A DNA stretch of 64,000 nucleotides from Ramlibacter paludis (GCF_022012305.1 NZ_JAKLTM010000001.1:1178001-1242000); one strand, 5' to 3'. Counted from the first letter of the stretch, positions 24,618-34,440 are shown. A program made the numbers and translations. Notes: generated by a model not told the origin, from the letters alone.

Positions 24618-25427
24618 ATGGACCAGCCGACCGCAAGCCACTACCGGGGCGACTTCGTCGCCTGGCAGGGCGTGTGCGGCTTCCTCGGCGCCGGCCGCGG
24701 TCCGGCGCCCGCTCCGCATTCGCACTACGCGATCCAGCTGGTGATCGGCATCCCCTCCGGCTTGCGCGTGCAGTTCGGGCGGCATGGCGAATGGCAGTCC
24801 TGCGCCGCGGCGCTCGTCCCCTCGAAGGCGACGCACACCATCGACGTCAACGCCTGCGAGATGAGCGCGGTGCTCTTCGTCGAGCCCGAGACACCGCAAG
24901 GCCGCGCGCTGGCCGCACGGCTGCAGGGGCGGCTGGAGTTGCTGGATGCCGATGCGGTGGCGCCGGCGGGCCGTCGCCTGCACGAGGCCTGGCGCGAGCA
25001 GGCGAACTACGACGCGGTGCGCGCCGTCTGCCAGCAGCTGGTCCGCGACCTCTCCGGCACGGTGCACCGCGAACCCACGGATGCCCGCGTGCTCGCCGCC
25101 ATCGAGTACATCCGCCAGCGGGTGGACCAGCCCGTTTCGCTGCCGGAAGTGGCGAGCGCTGCGCACCTGTCGCCGGAGCGCTTCCGCCATCTCTTCGTCG
25201 AGGAAACGGGGATGCCCTTGCGCACCTACCTCGTCTGGCGCCGGCTGCTGCACGTCTGGACGCTCCTCATGGCGGGCGAGACGCTCTCCGGCGCAGCGCA
25301 TGGGGCGGGCTTCGCCGACTCCGCGCACCTGTCGCGGACGGCGCGCACCATGTTCGGCCTGCCGCCTTCGGTGCTGCGCATGAGCGGCCCCTTGAGCGAA
25401 AGCGTGCGCGCCCATCAGGTGGCCTGA
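24618..25427 (+). CDS. AraC-family transcriptional regulator
   Basis: A 269-residue regulator. The N-terminal cupin-like sensor starts HYRGDFVAWQGVCGFLG, with HSHYAIQLVIGIP as the beta-barrel core. Two helix-turn-helix motifs occupy the last hundred residues (VSLPEVASAAHLSPERFRHLFVEETG and LSGAAHGAGFADSAHLSRTARTMFG). The spacing fits single-barrel AraC proteins. It is divergent from the NmrA-like gene, and its 3-prime end overlaps the convergent DUF2938 gene by 13 bases. Confidence 0.88.
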   Translation: MDQPTASHYRGDFVAWQGVCGFLGAGRGPAPAPHSHYAIQLVIGIPSGLRVQFGRHGEWQSCAAALVPSKATHTIDVNACEMSAVLFVEPETPQGRALAARLQGRLELLDADAVAPAGRRLHEAWREQANYDAVRAVCQQLVRDLSGTVHREPTDARVLAAIEYIRQRVDQPVSLPEVASAAHLSPERFRHLFVEETGMPLRTYLVWRRLLHVWTLLMAGETLSGAAHGAGFADSAHLSRTARTMFGLPPSVLRMSGPLSESVRAHQVA

Positions 25428-25918
25428 ACGGCGGTGGCGGCGAGGGCCGCTGCACCCAGGTACAGGCCGAGCCCGAACACGCCGTGGTTCGCCAGCGCGC
25501 GCATGCGGTTGCGCCAGGGCGTGGCCGTCTTCGCGGCGGCGAAGCCGGCGCCCATCGCGGGCTGCATGACGAACAGCGGCATCACGACGGTCGCGAGCCC
25601 GAAGGCCAGGGCCGGCAGCACCGCCGGCTGCGCGAGCCAGCGCGCTCCCGCGAACGCGACGAGCAGCACGGCGTAGGCGATGCCGACCGCGTAATGGGTC
25701 AGCCAGCCCAGTGCGTGCTCGAAGCGGACGGCCGGCGCCTGCGCGACCGACGCGTGGGCGAAACGCCCGTGCCGCATGGCGGCGACCCAGCGGCCGACCA
25801 GCCGCCAGTCGGTGGTGGGGACGCCAAGGCGCGCAAGGGCCAGCAGCCACAGGTCCATCACCGCGGTGGCGGCGATGCCGATGGCAACGGCGGCGACCAG
25901 GACTTGGATGGCATCCAT
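25415..25918 (-). CDS. DUF2938 family membrane protein
   Basis: A 167-residue inner-membrane protein with four hydrophobic helices (about 5-25, 70-92, 97-115 and 142-160). DUF2938 markers are AATAVMDLWLLALARLGVPTTDWRLVGRWVAAMRHGRF and HALGWLTHYAVGIAYA, together with the conserved Trp-rich loop. Function unknown; members often sit near metal or stress genes. It lies 20 bases downstream of the Cys-rich mini-protein gene, with which it probably shares a transcript. Confidence 0.85.
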   Translation of the reverse strand: MDAIQVLVAAVAIGIAATAVMDLWLLALARLGVPTTDWRLVGRWVAAMRHGRFAHASVAQAPAVRFEHALGWLTHYAVGIAYAVLLVAFAGARWLAQPAVLPALAFGLATVVMPLFVMQPAMGAGFAAAKTATPWRNRMRALANHGVFGLGLYLGAAALAATAVQAT

Positions 25919-25938
25919 GGCGAGTTCGCCGGACGGCA

Positions 25939-26130
25939 TCAGGCGCAGTTGCAGGCAGCGCACGCGCAAGGCGCAGCGCACGTGCAGCCGGCTTGCGTCT
26001 CGGGGCGGGCCGCCGCGCATTGCGGGCCGCAGTCCACGCACGTGCAGGAAGCGCAGCCGCAAGCACAGGCGGCGCATTGCGCCCAGTCGTCGTTGGTGGC
26101 CAGGGCGGCGGGGGTCGGGAAGGAAGTCAT
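25939..26130 (-). CDS. 63-residue cysteine-rich (metallothionein-like) protein
   Basis: A short protein with fourteen cysteines in 63 residues, all after an ordinary-looking leader (MTSFPTPAALATNDDWAQ). The cysteines come as C-x-C and C-x2-C pairs in two clusters: eight between residues 19 and 38, then six at the C-terminus, with an ETQAG spacer. ATG 26130 is preceded by TGGAGA at six bases. The pattern suits binding of several soft metal ions such as Cu, Zn or Cd. I do not recognise a named family; classical bacterial SmtA has a different cysteine layout and a His-rich finger. Confidence 0.7.
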   Translation of the reverse strand: MTSFPTPAALATNDDWAQCAACACGCASCTCVDCGPQCAAARPETQAGCTCAAPCACAACNCA

Positions 26131-26268
26131 TGCGAATCTCCAGGGTGGGTTGGGAAGATTCGAATTCTTCGCTCTCCACGCCTGGCGGACTTGAAGGAAG
26201 CGGCTGGAGTCGCGGCCGTTTCGTTCAAGCCGCGGCGCCCGGCGCGGGCAGCTGCAGTTCTCAGCCTC

Positions 26269-28257
26269 TCACTCGATCTTCGACTTCGCCTCGGGCGGTT
26301 CCGCCAATTTCGATTTGGCATCGTCTGCGGCTTGCTTGCCGTCCCCGATGTGGCGATCCAGGAAATTCAGAACCGCAGTGAGGTAGCGGGCCTCGTCGCG
26401 GACCCAGAAGAAGCCGTGGCCCACTTTCTCCATCGGCATCCATTCGACCGACTTGCCCTGGGCCTTCAGCGCCTTGACCATGTTTTTGCTCTGCGACGAG
26501 AAGACGCGCGTGTCCTCCTCACCGTGCGCGATCAGCAAGGGGACTTGAACCTGCGCGGCATGCCTGACCGGCGACACCTCATCGAGTTCGCGGCGTGCTT
26601 GCGCGGCATCCCCGATGTGCGCGCGCATCAACTCGCGCGACGCGGCCGTCGAGTCGTCGAAGATGCTGTGGCCGAGCATCTCGCCCAGGTCACTCACGCC
26701 GGCAAAGCTGATGCCGCATTTGTACAGCCCCGGGGTCTTGATCACGCCCCACAAGGCCGCGTATCCGCCATAGCTTGCGCCCGAGATGCAGATGCGCTGG
26801 GGGTCGCTCACCTTCCCTGTGACCAGGTAATCGACGCCGTCCGTGATGTCGTCCTGCATGGCCCGGCCCCATTGCCGATAGCCCGCTTCCTCGAAGCGGC
26901 GCCCGAACCCCGCCGAGCCGCGGAACTGCGGCTGGAAGACCGCGTAGCCGCGGCTTGCAAGCAATTGCACCTCGTCGTTCCACATCCAGCGATCTCGCAG
27001 CTGCGGCCCGCCGTGGATCAGCACCACGGTGGGCGCCGGTTTGTCGCCGGCTTGCGCGGGCCGCGTGAGGTAACCCTGGACGATCATTCCGTCGCGCGCC
27101 TTGTAGCTCACGGTCTCCATCGGACGCATTCGCTTCGGATCGATGTTCGGCCGCGCCGCTCCGAGCTCGCGCATTTTTGAGGTCTTGGTATCGAGCAAAT
27201 ACCAGTGACCCGGGTCGACGTCCCCGTAGGACATGATCAGGACGAGTCCGTTCTTGTCGCCTTCCAGCACATTGATGCGGCCGGGAAGCGCCGCGTCCAC
27301 GGAGGCTTGAAGCGCAGCCCATCGTTGTTCGAACCACGTGATTTGCGGCTTGATGCCCGCGGTCACCACCTTGTCGAAGTTCGGCTGGTCGAGCCCCGTC
27401 ACGCCGACGATGTCTTCGGTCGGGTGGCCGGCCATCACCTCGACATGCTGGCGCTTGGCGGCGTCATAGCGAAACACGGCGTAGGTATCGCGTCCGTGAC
27501 GCGAGTAGACCGCCAACGTGTCAGGCTCGGGAAGGACCCGCATCGGGACCCAGTAGTCGCCGGTGACCGGGGTTTCCTCGAGCAATTGCCACGGCGCGTC
27601 TTCGCTGGTCCGATACCAGTTGCTGACCTCCGTCTTCTCGGCCCAGAAGGCCGTGTCCATCGTCGTCACTGCGCGCAACGCGCCCGACGCGTCGAATGCC
27701 CACGACAGCAACTTGCCAGGCAGCGAGAGGCGGTACTTGCGGCGCTCGCCGGTGCGCGCGTTCACGGCGTCGATGTCACCGTCCTCGACGTCGCGGTAGG
27801 CCAGCACCCAGTCGGACGACGCCCCTTTCTCAAGCATGCGCCGGATGAACCGTTCGCCGAGGGCGGCCACGCGCTTGCCGGTGAGATCGACGGAGACCGA
27901 CTCGTTGTTGGAATAGTCGACGGCAAGCAGATCGTTGCCGATCCAATGCACGGCCACCGGCCAAACGCCGTAGAGGTAGCTCGAATCGCGTTGCCATCGC
28001 GCCAGCGCGACTGGGCGCGACGTGCTCAGTTCCAGCAGGAACGCCGCCGTCTGCGCACCTGCCTGTCCGATCCCGGCCACCCATTTGCCGTCCGGCGAGA
28101 GCGTCATCGAGGAAATCCGCGGCGGCACGAGAAAATCGTTGAGCGGGATCGGGGTGGTTTGCGACCAGGTCGGCTGGGACCAGGCAAGGAACACCGTGAT
28201 GAAGGCAAGGTGCGCCCAGCGGGCGAGCGCCTTCCCTGATGCGTGAACTGCGGGCAT
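26269..28257 (-). CDS. secreted S9-family serine peptidase (prolyl oligopeptidase type)
   Basis: A 662-residue exported peptidase. The signal peptide spans about 1-32 (ending PTWSQ), followed by a WD40-like beta-propeller (about 40-380, with LSPDGKWVAGIG-type blades) and a C-terminal alpha/beta-hydrolase domain. The catalytic triad is complete: Ser495 in GASYGGY, Asp582 in HGEEDTRV and His614 in VGHGF. The enzyme should cut small peptides in the periplasm. The last 30 residues (AADDAKSKLAEPPEAKSK) are a charged tail not needed for the fold. Monocistronic. Confidence 0.9.
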   Translation of the reverse strand: MPAVHASGKALARWAHLAFITVFLAWSQPTWSQTTPIPLNDFLVPPRISSMTLSPDGKWVAGIGQAGAQTAAFLLELSTSRPVALARWQRDSSYLYGVWPVAVHWIGNDLLAVDYSNNESVSVDLTGKRVAALGERFIRRMLEKGASSDWVLAYRDVEDGDIDAVNARTGERRKYRLSLPGKLLSWAFDASGALRAVTTMDTAFWAEKTEVSNWYRTSEDAPWQLLEETPVTGDYWVPMRVLPEPDTLAVYSRHGRDTYAVFRYDAAKRQHVEVMAGHPTEDIVGVTGLDQPNFDKVVTAGIKPQITWFEQRWAALQASVDAALPGRINVLEGDKNGLVLIMSYGDVDPGHWYLLDTKTSKMRELGAARPNIDPKRMRPMETVSYKARDGMIVQGYLTRPAQAGDKPAPTVVLIHGGPQLRDRWMWNDEVQLLASRGYAVFQPQFRGSAGFGRRFEEAGYRQWGRAMQDDITDGVDYLVTGKVSDPQRICISGASYGGYAALWGVIKTPGLYKCGISFAGVSDLGEMLGHSIFDDSTAASRELMRAHIGDAAQARRELDEVSPVRHAAQVQVPLLIAHGEEDTRVFSSQSKNMVKALKAQGKSVEWMPMEKVGHGFFWVRDEARYLTAVLNFLDRHIGDGKQAADDAKSKLAEPPEAKSKIE

Positions 28258-28316
28258 CGTCGTCCTCTCCGTCTTCTCCGTTTTCCCGGATTATCGCGGG
28301 GCTGACATCCTTGCCG

Positions 28317-29204
28317 CTACGCCGCGATCCGATAGACCCGCCGCGCGTTCTCCACGAACAGTTGCGCCCGCTCCCGTTCACTGAAATCAGCGACGTAGCC
28401 AGCGAACGCTTCGAAGATGTCCGTGTACGACGCGCACAGGCTGTCCACCGGGTAGTTGCTGCCGAACATGCAGCGGCCCACGCCGAACAGTTCGATCACC
28501 TCCAGCACCACGCGCCGGTTGGCGTCGCGCCGCCACTGGTAACCCGCCTCGCCGATCCCGCTGATCTTGATCGCGACGTTCGGCTGCGCCGCCATCTGCG
28601 CCAGCGCGCTTCGCCAGGCCCGCAAGCCTTCCTCGCTGCGGTCCGACGGTACACCCGCGTGGTTGATGACGATGGGCGTGTCGGGGAAGTCGGCGGCCAC
28701 GCGCGCGGCTTCGTGCAAATGCCACCAGGGCGTCTGCAGTTCGTAGTGCAGGCCCAGGGGCTGCAGCCGCGCATAGCCTTGCAGCCAGGCCGCATCCGTC
28801 ATGCCGCCCGGCGGGCCGCCGGGTGCCGCATTGGCGCGTGGCTTCTGCCGCACGCCGCGCACGAAATCGAAAGCGGCCAGCTGTTCCAGCGTGCCGGCTG
28901 CGTCGGGCTGGTGCAGCCAGGCCTGGCCCACCGCCACCGAAGGAAGGCCGCAGTGCTCGCGCAGCGTGGCGATGAAGCGCATCTCGCCCACCGGATCCTT
29001 CGGGTCCCACTCCGCCTCGACGTGCACGCTTCCCAGCAGGTGGATGCCCGCCGTGTCGCGCCGGTAGTCGGCCGGCAGGTAGGGCCGCTTCAGCGCCGAA
29101 TGGTCACCGTAGCGATGCGGGGGCTGCCCCGCATCGTTCAGCCACGGGTAGTAGTGCGCCTGCGGATCGTAGAAGTGATGGTGGGTGTCGATCAGCGACA
29201 GCAT
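28317..29204 (-). CDS. amidohydrolase-family hydrolase (sugar-lactonase-like)
   Basis: A 295-residue TIM-barrel metal-dependent hydrolase of the amidohydrolase-2 group. It opens MLSLIDTHHHFYDPQAHYYPW (metal-binding H-x-H), with VINHAG and a C-terminal FGSNYPVD carrying the expected Asp-like position as Asn. This look is shared with L-fuconolactonase/rhamnonolactonase-type enzymes that open sugar lactones. Only seven bases after the binding-protein gene stop, it ends the sugar-like operon at 29212-34310, which supports a sugar lactone role over aromatic decarboxylation. Confidence 0.8.
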   Translation of the reverse strand: MLSLIDTHHHFYDPQAHYYPWLNDAGQPPHRYGDHSALKRPYLPADYRRDTAGIHLLGSVHVEAEWDPKDPVGEMRFIATLREHCGLPSVAVGQAWLHQPDAAGTLEQLAAFDFVRGVRQKPRANAAPGGPPGGMTDAAWLQGYARLQPLGLHYELQTPWWHLHEAARVAADFPDTPIVINHAGVPSDRSEEGLRAWRSALAQMAAQPNVAIKISGIGEAGYQWRRDANRRVVLEVIELFGVGRCMFGSNYPVDSLCASYTDIFEAFAGYVADFSERERAQLFVENARRVYRIAA

Positions 29205-29211
29205 GCTGCCT

Positions 29212-30012
29212 TTACTTGACCCACTTCTCCACGACGTCCTTCGGGATCTCGGAGCCGTGGTACTTCTTGAAGATCTCGTTGAGCTTGCCGTTCGCGTGGT
29301 TGGCCTTCACCCAGCCGTTGATCCACGCCAGCAGCTGCGGGTCGTCCTTGCGGACGCCGATGCCCAGGTCGTTGACACGCAGCACGAACTTCTGCTCCAG
29401 CTGGCGCTGCGGCGCCTTTTCCTGCATGGTCTTGAACAGCGCGCTCGACGTGCCCACCAGGTCGGCCTGGCCCGTCACCACGGCGGTGATCACGCCGGCG
29501 TCGTCGTCATAGCGCACCACGGTCGCGCCCTTGGCGTTGTCCGTCAAGTCCTTGTCCTGCGTGGTGCTGCGGTTGACGGCAACGCTCTTGCCGGCCAGGT
29601 CGGCGTAGCCCTTCACGTTGATGCCCTTCACGCCGCCCACCAGCGAGATCTGCGGTGCGTACGGAATCGAGTAGTCGACCACCTTGGCGCGCTCGGGCGT
29701 CCACGCCAGCGTGGAGATGATGATGTCCGCCTTTCCGGTCTGCAGGTTCGGGATGCGGGTGGCGCCGACGGTGGGCACCACTTCGAGGGCGACGCCGAGG
29801 TCCTTGGCCAGCAGCACGGCCACGTCGTAGTCCGAGCCCGTCGGCTTCATGTTCGCGTCGGTCATGCCCGAAGGCGGCACCGCCAGGTCGATCGACACGC
29901 GGATCTTCTTGGCCGCGCGGATGGTGTCGAGCGTGTCGGCCTGTGCGCCGAAGAAGGCCGCCGACAGGGCAGTGAGCAGCAGGACGCGGCGGAACAGGTT
30001 CGTGGGGCTCAT
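29212..30012 (-). CDS. polar-amino-acid-type ABC transporter substrate-binding protein
   Basis: A 266-residue periplasmic binding protein (family 3). A signal peptide spans 1-25 (ending FFGAQA). The family's LDTIRAAKKIRVSIDLAVPPSGM, SDYDVAVLLAKDLGVALEVVP and LQTGKADIIISTLAWTPERAKVVDYS segments are all visible. It delivers its ligand to the two permeases encoded upstream. TGGAGAC lies before ATG 30012. The operon's ribokinase and isomerase hint that the ligand could be a pentose-like or sugar-acid compound instead of an amino acid. Confidence 0.9.
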   Translation of the reverse strand: MSPTNLFRRVLLLTALSAAFFGAQADTLDTIRAAKKIRVSIDLAVPPSGMTDANMKPTGSDYDVAVLLAKDLGVALEVVPTVGATRIPNLQTGKADIIISTLAWTPERAKVVDYSIPYAPQISLVGGVKGINVKGYADLAGKSVAVNRSTTQDKDLTDNAKGATVVRYDDDAGVITAVVTGQADLVGTSSALFKTMQEKAPQRQLEQKFVLRVNDLGIGVRKDDPQLLAWINGWVKANHANGKLNEIFKKYHGSEIPKDVVEKWVK

Positions 30013-30041
30013 GGTGTCTCCAGTGGTTGTGGTGAGGGAAC

Positions 30042-30763
<722 letters not shown>

Positions 30764-30767
<4 letters not shown>

Positions 30768-31435
30768 GCTGCGGCCACCTCCACGCGGTGCGCCACGAGC
30801 AGGCGGCGTTCGAGCCGCCGGCTCCACCACGACAAGGGGAAGCAAAGCAGGAAATAGAGGCCGGCAACGAGCATGTAGACCAGGAACGGTTGGAAGATGG
30901 AGTTGTTCACCACCTGGCCGGCGCGGGCCAGTTCGACGAAGCCGACCACCGAGGCCAGCGAGGTGTTCTTGACGATCTGCACCATGAAGCCCACGGTGGG
31001 TGGCGTGGCGATGCGCAGGGCCTGCGGCAGCACCACGAGGCCCATGCGCTGCACCCGGGACAGCGCCAGGCACTCGGCGGCTTCCCACTGCGTGCGCGGC
31101 ACGGCCTGGATGCAGCCGCGCCAGATCTCGCCGATGTAGGCGCTGACGTAGATCGTCATGGAGAGGCCGGCCGCCACCAGGGCGGGCAGGCTCAGGCCGA
31201 CGATGCTGAGGCCGAAGTACGCCAGGAACATCAGGATCAGCAAGGGCGTGCCCTGGACCAGCTGCACGTAGCCGGTCGACAGCCAGCGCAGCCCCCGGAT
31301 CGGCGAGATGCGGCACAGGGCCACGATGAAGCCGAGCAGTCCGCCGCCGACGAATGCCAGCAGCGAAAGCACGAGCGTCCAGCCCGCGCCCTGCAGCAGG
31401 AACTGGAAGTGGTTCGCGTTGAAGGCGTTGTTCAC
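30764..31435 (-). CDS. ABC transporter permease (polar amino acid type)
   Basis: A 223-residue membrane protein with about five helices and the EAA loop EAAECLALSRVQRMGLVVLPQALRIATPP. A GTG start at 31435 overlaps the previous permease stop (GTGA). With its paralogue at 31432-32115 it should form the heterodimeric channel of the importer. Confidence 0.92.
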
Positions 31436-32115
31436 AGCGGCGTCCCCAGCTTGCGGCGGCGCGTGAACAGCGCCTGCCCGGCGGCCCAGAAGGCGCCGCG
31501 CATCAGGAGGGACAGCAGGAGGTAGAAGACGGCCACCACCGCATAGGTCTCGAAGGAGCGGAAGGTGTCCGACTGCACGCGGTTGGCGATGGCCGTCAGC
31601 TCCTCGGCCGAGATCTGCGAGGTGATGGAGGTGGCCAGCATGAGCAGCACGAACTGGCTGGTCAGCGCCGGATACACCCGTTCCATCGCGGGGCGCAGGA
31701 TCACGTGCCAGTAGATCTGCGCGCGCGAGAGCGCCAGGCACTCGGCGGCCTCGATCTGGCTGCGGTGGATCGACTCGATGCCGGCGCGCATGATCTCGGT
31801 GGTGTACGCGCCCACGTTGATCACCATTGCCAGCACGGCGGCGACGAATGCGGGCACCTTCAGGCCGATGCTCGCGAGCCCGAAGTACACCAGGAAGATC
31901 TGCACCAGCAGGGGTGTGTTGCGGATGGCCTCGACGTAGATCGCGCACGTGCGCGCCACGAAACGGTTGTGGCTGCCGCGGCCGATGGCGCACAGCGTTC
32001 CGATCAGCAAGCCGAGCAGGGTCGCGGCAATCGACAGCTTGAGCGTGAGCCAGGCGCCGTGCATGAACAGCGGCCACTGCGCCAGGACGCTGGTGAAGTC
32101 GAACTTGTAGGTCAC
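31432..32115 (-). CDS. ABC transporter permease (polar amino acid type)
   Basis: A 227-residue permease, GTG start at 32115 in a GTGA overlap with the ribokinase stop. The EAA-type cytoplasmic loop EAAECLALSRAQIYWHVILRPAMERVYPAL and the EAIRNTPLLVQIFLVYFG periplasmic/loop segment mark the HisM/GlnP family. It pairs with the following permease gene. Confidence 0.92.
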   Translation of the reverse strand: MTYKFDFTSVLAQWPLFMHGAWLTLKLSIAATLLGLLIGTLCAIGRGSHNRFVARTCAIYVEAIRNTPLLVQIFLVYFGLASIGLKVPAFVAAVLAMVINVGAYTTEIMRAGIESIHRSQIEAAECLALSRAQIYWHVILRPAMERVYPALTSQFVLLMLATSITSQISAEELTAIANRVQSDTFRSFETYAVVAVFYLLLSLLMRGAFWAAGQALFTRRRKLGTPL

Positions 32116-32999
32116 GCTGCGCCCAGTTCGTCCAGGTAGGGAATCGAGGACTGGGCGCCGGCCCGCGTGACGCAGACCGAGGCGGCCTGGATGCCCCGCA
32201 GGACGGCGTCGTCCATGGATTCGCCGGCCACCCGCGCCGCGCAGAGCGCGCCGATGAAGGTGTCGCCCGCGGCCGTCGTATCCACGACCTGCACGGCCAG
32301 CGCCGGGAAGTGGCGGCAGCCGGCTTCGTCGGCAACCAGAACGCCCTGGCTGCCCAGGGTGACGATCGAAGTCGACGGTCCGCGCTTGCGGATCGAGATG
32401 GCTGCCGCGGCCGCGGTTGCGGGGTCGCTGACGGGCAGACCGGCCAACTCCGAGGCTTCGATCTCGTTCAGCACGATGATGTCGACCAGGGACCAGAGTT
32501 CGTCCGGAAGCTGGCAGACCGGCGCCGGATTCAGCACCACGGTCGCACCTTGCGCGCGCATGAACTGCGCGGCGCGCACCACCTCGGGCATCGGCACTTC
32601 GCATTGCAGCAGCAGGTACTTGCCCGCGAGCGCCTCGGGCTCGGCCTTCAGCAGGTCGTTGGCGCCGGGGATGATGGTGATGCGGTTCTCGCCCGCTTCG
32701 TCGACCATGACGACCGCCACGCCGGTGGTGCCTTCGACGGTCCGCACGTTGCCTGTGGCGATGCCGTCCGCGGCCAGCGCATTGCGCAAGGTCCGGCCGA
32801 AATCGTCGTCGCCCACGCAGCCCACCATGGCGACGCGGGCGCCCTGGCGGGCGCAGGCCACGGCCTGGTTCGCGCCCTTGCCGCCGGGATTGGTGAAGAA
32901 GGATTGGCCGTGCAGCGTCTCGCCGCTGCGCGGAGCGCGCGCGACGCGGACCACGAGGTCCATGTTCATGCTGCCGAAGACGACGATGTCGGGGGTCAT
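32112..32999 (-). CDS. rbsK: ribokinase (PfkB family)
   Basis: A 295-residue carbohydrate kinase. PfkB signatures are the N-terminal GSMNMDLVVRV, NPGGKGANQAVACARQGA (sugar-binding) and the C-terminal DTTAAGDTFIGAL (240-252) with catalytic base Asp246, matching ribokinase-type length and motifs. It phosphorylates a sugar, probably a pentose, on entry. The start overlaps the GntR stop (ATGA). Located between the regulator and the importer genes, it suggests the imported compound or its product is a sugar. Confidence 0.9.
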   Translation of the reverse strand: MTPDIVVFGSMNMDLVVRVARAPRSGETLHGQSFFTNPGGKGANQAVACARQGARVAMVGCVGDDDFGRTLRNALAADGIATGNVRTVEGTTGVAVVMVDEAGENRITIIPGANDLLKAEPEALAGKYLLLQCEVPMPEVVRAAQFMRAQGATVVLNPAPVCQLPDELWSLVDIIVLNEIEASELAGLPVSDPATAAAAAISIRKRGPSTSIVTLGSQGVLVADEAGCRHFPALAVQVVDTTAAGDTFIGALCAARVAGESMDDAVLRGIQAASVCVTRAGAQSSIPYLDELGAA

Positions 33000-33766
33000 G
33001 CGCGTTGGGGGCTGCGCCGCGCGGCGGGCCGCTGGGCCTGCGCCTGCGCGGCGTCCAGGCGCAGGTTCGCGCCGATTTCGAAGTGCGCCGTCAGCAGCGC
33101 ATCCGCTTCCACCGGGTCCTTGCGCTGGATCGCCTGCAGCAAGGCCTCGTGGTGGTCGATCAGGTAGGCGTCCACCTGGGGGACGCTGGCGATCACCCGC
33201 CGGCGTTCCTGGTGGGATTCCTGCAGCAGCTTGGCGACGGCGGCGTACACGCTGGACAGCGCGGGCGAATGGGCCGCCTGCACGATCATCGTGTGGAAGT
33301 GGAAGTCGGCCGCACCGCCTTGCGCCGGGTCGTCGATGGTGGCCTTGATTGCCTGCAGCGCCTGCGCCAGGCGGTCCAGGTCCGGCGCCAGGGCGCGCGT
33401 GCAGGCCAGGCGGATGGCTTGCCTTTCGATCGCGATGCGCGCCTGCAGCACGTCGTCCACCGCGCCGGCCTGCTGGGCCAGCACCAGGCTGAAATAGTCG
33501 GCCAGCGCCGTGAAGTCCGGCTCGCGCACGACCGTGCCGTAGCCGCGCCGGATCTCGACCGCGCCCAGCGTGGAGAGGGCCGTCAGTGCCTCCCGGATCA
33601 CCGGGCGGCTGACGCCGAGGGCGCTGGCCAGGTCGCGCTCCGGCAGGAGCCGGTCGCCGGTCTTGAGGCGGCCCGACATCAGTTCGTCCCGCAGGAAGGA
33701 CATGACGCGCTCGTAGCCGTCCTCGCTGGCGTCGGCTTGCTGGGTGATCCGGATCGGCTTGGTCAT
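32996..33766 (-). CDS. FadR/GntR-family transcriptional regulator
   Basis: A 256-residue regulator. The N-terminal winged helix reads YERVMSFLRDELMSGRLKTGDRLLPERDLASALGVSRPVIREALTALSTLGAVEIRRGYGTVV, the GntR pattern. A helical FCD ligand-binding domain follows, with the metal-binding His residues in FHFHTMIVQAAHSP and DHHEALLQAI. It probably represses this operon in which it is the second gene; a matching FadR-type operator lies at 34357-34367. Confidence 0.92.
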   Translation of the reverse strand: MTKPIRITQQADASEDGYERVMSFLRDELMSGRLKTGDRLLPERDLASALGVSRPVIREALTALSTLGAVEIRRGYGTVVREPDFTALADYFSLVLAQQAGAVDDVLQARIAIERQAIRLACTRALAPDLDRLAQALQAIKATIDDPAQGGAADFHFHTMIVQAAHSPALSSVYAAVAKLLQESHQERRRVIASVPQVDAYLIDHHEALLQAIQRKDPVEADALLTAHFEIGANLRLDAAQAQAQRPAARRSPQRA

Positions 33767-33779
33767 CGCGGCAACGGGC

Positions 33780-34310
33780 TCAGCCTTGCTTCGTGCCCTG
33801 CAGCAGGGACCGCGCGGCTTCGCGCTCCAGCTCGCCGAGCTTCTCGACGCGCCGGCGGAAGTGTTCCTCCGTGCTGAATTCGGCGGCGAGGAAGGTCTCG
33901 ATGACGTCGCGTGCCACCTGCGGGCCGATGATCCAGGCGCCGATGCACATCACGTTGACGTCGTCGTGCTCCACGGCCTGGCGCGCCACGAAGGTGTCGT
34001 GGCAGACCGCGGCGCGGATGCCCGGGATCTTGTTGGCGGCGATGCAGGCGCCGGCGCCGGTTCCGCAGACGAGGATGACGCGGCGGACCTTGCCCTGCTG
34101 GATGAGGGCGATCGCCTGGCGCGTGACGTCCGGGAAGTCCACGGGGGCATCCGAGTTCGCCCCGACGTCGATGATCTGGTCGCAGTGCTGGGAGAGGACT
34201 TCCTTGACGAACCCCTTCAGCAGGAAGCCTGCGTGGTCGTTCGCGAGGCCGATCGCCGGCCAGCGGGGCACCGCGATCGCGTGCTTGGAGCGTGATTCGT
34301 CTCTGGACAT
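33780..34310 (-). CDS. RpiB/LacA/LacB-family sugar-phosphate isomerase
   Basis: A 176-residue enzyme of the RpiB/LacAB group, with IGLANDHAGFLLKGFV, VCGTGAGACIAANKIPGIRAAVCHD (the catalytic CGTG/Cys region) and NVMCIGAWIIGPQVARDVIETFL. It interconverts aldose and ketose phosphates. ATG 34310 is preferred because AAGGG stands nine bases in front; ATG 34331 is a longer alternative with no such site. First gene of the operon, 13 bases before the GntR gene. Confidence 0.88.
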   Translation of the reverse strand: MSRDESRSKHAIAVPRWPAIGLANDHAGFLLKGFVKEVLSQHCDQIIDVGANSDAPVDFPDVTRQAIALIQQGKVRRVILVCGTGAGACIAANKIPGIRAAVCHDTFVARQAVEHDDVNVMCIGAWIIGPQVARDVIETFLAAEFSTEEHFRRRVEKLGELEREAARSLLQGTKQG

Positions 34311-34356
34311 TCCGGGGATCCCTTGCGACATGCTGCAGCCGATGGCTGCCTTACCG

Positions 34357-34367
34357 TGGTCTTACCA
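34357..34367. promoter_or_regulatory. FadR-type operator TGGT-CTT-ACCA
   Basis: An 11-base perfect inverted repeat, TGGTCTTACCA, 46 bases before the isomerase start. It matches the TnGTnnnACnA class bound by FadR-subfamily GntR proteins (the PdhR and LldR type). The FadR-type regulator is encoded in this same operon, so autoregulation is the natural reading. Confidence 0.6.
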
Positions 34368-34440
34368 AGGGTAGGCCACCGGCCGGGGCATGTCATCAGG
34401 GATTGCCCGGATGATGGGCGCGGACCGCGTCCGCCTTGCC

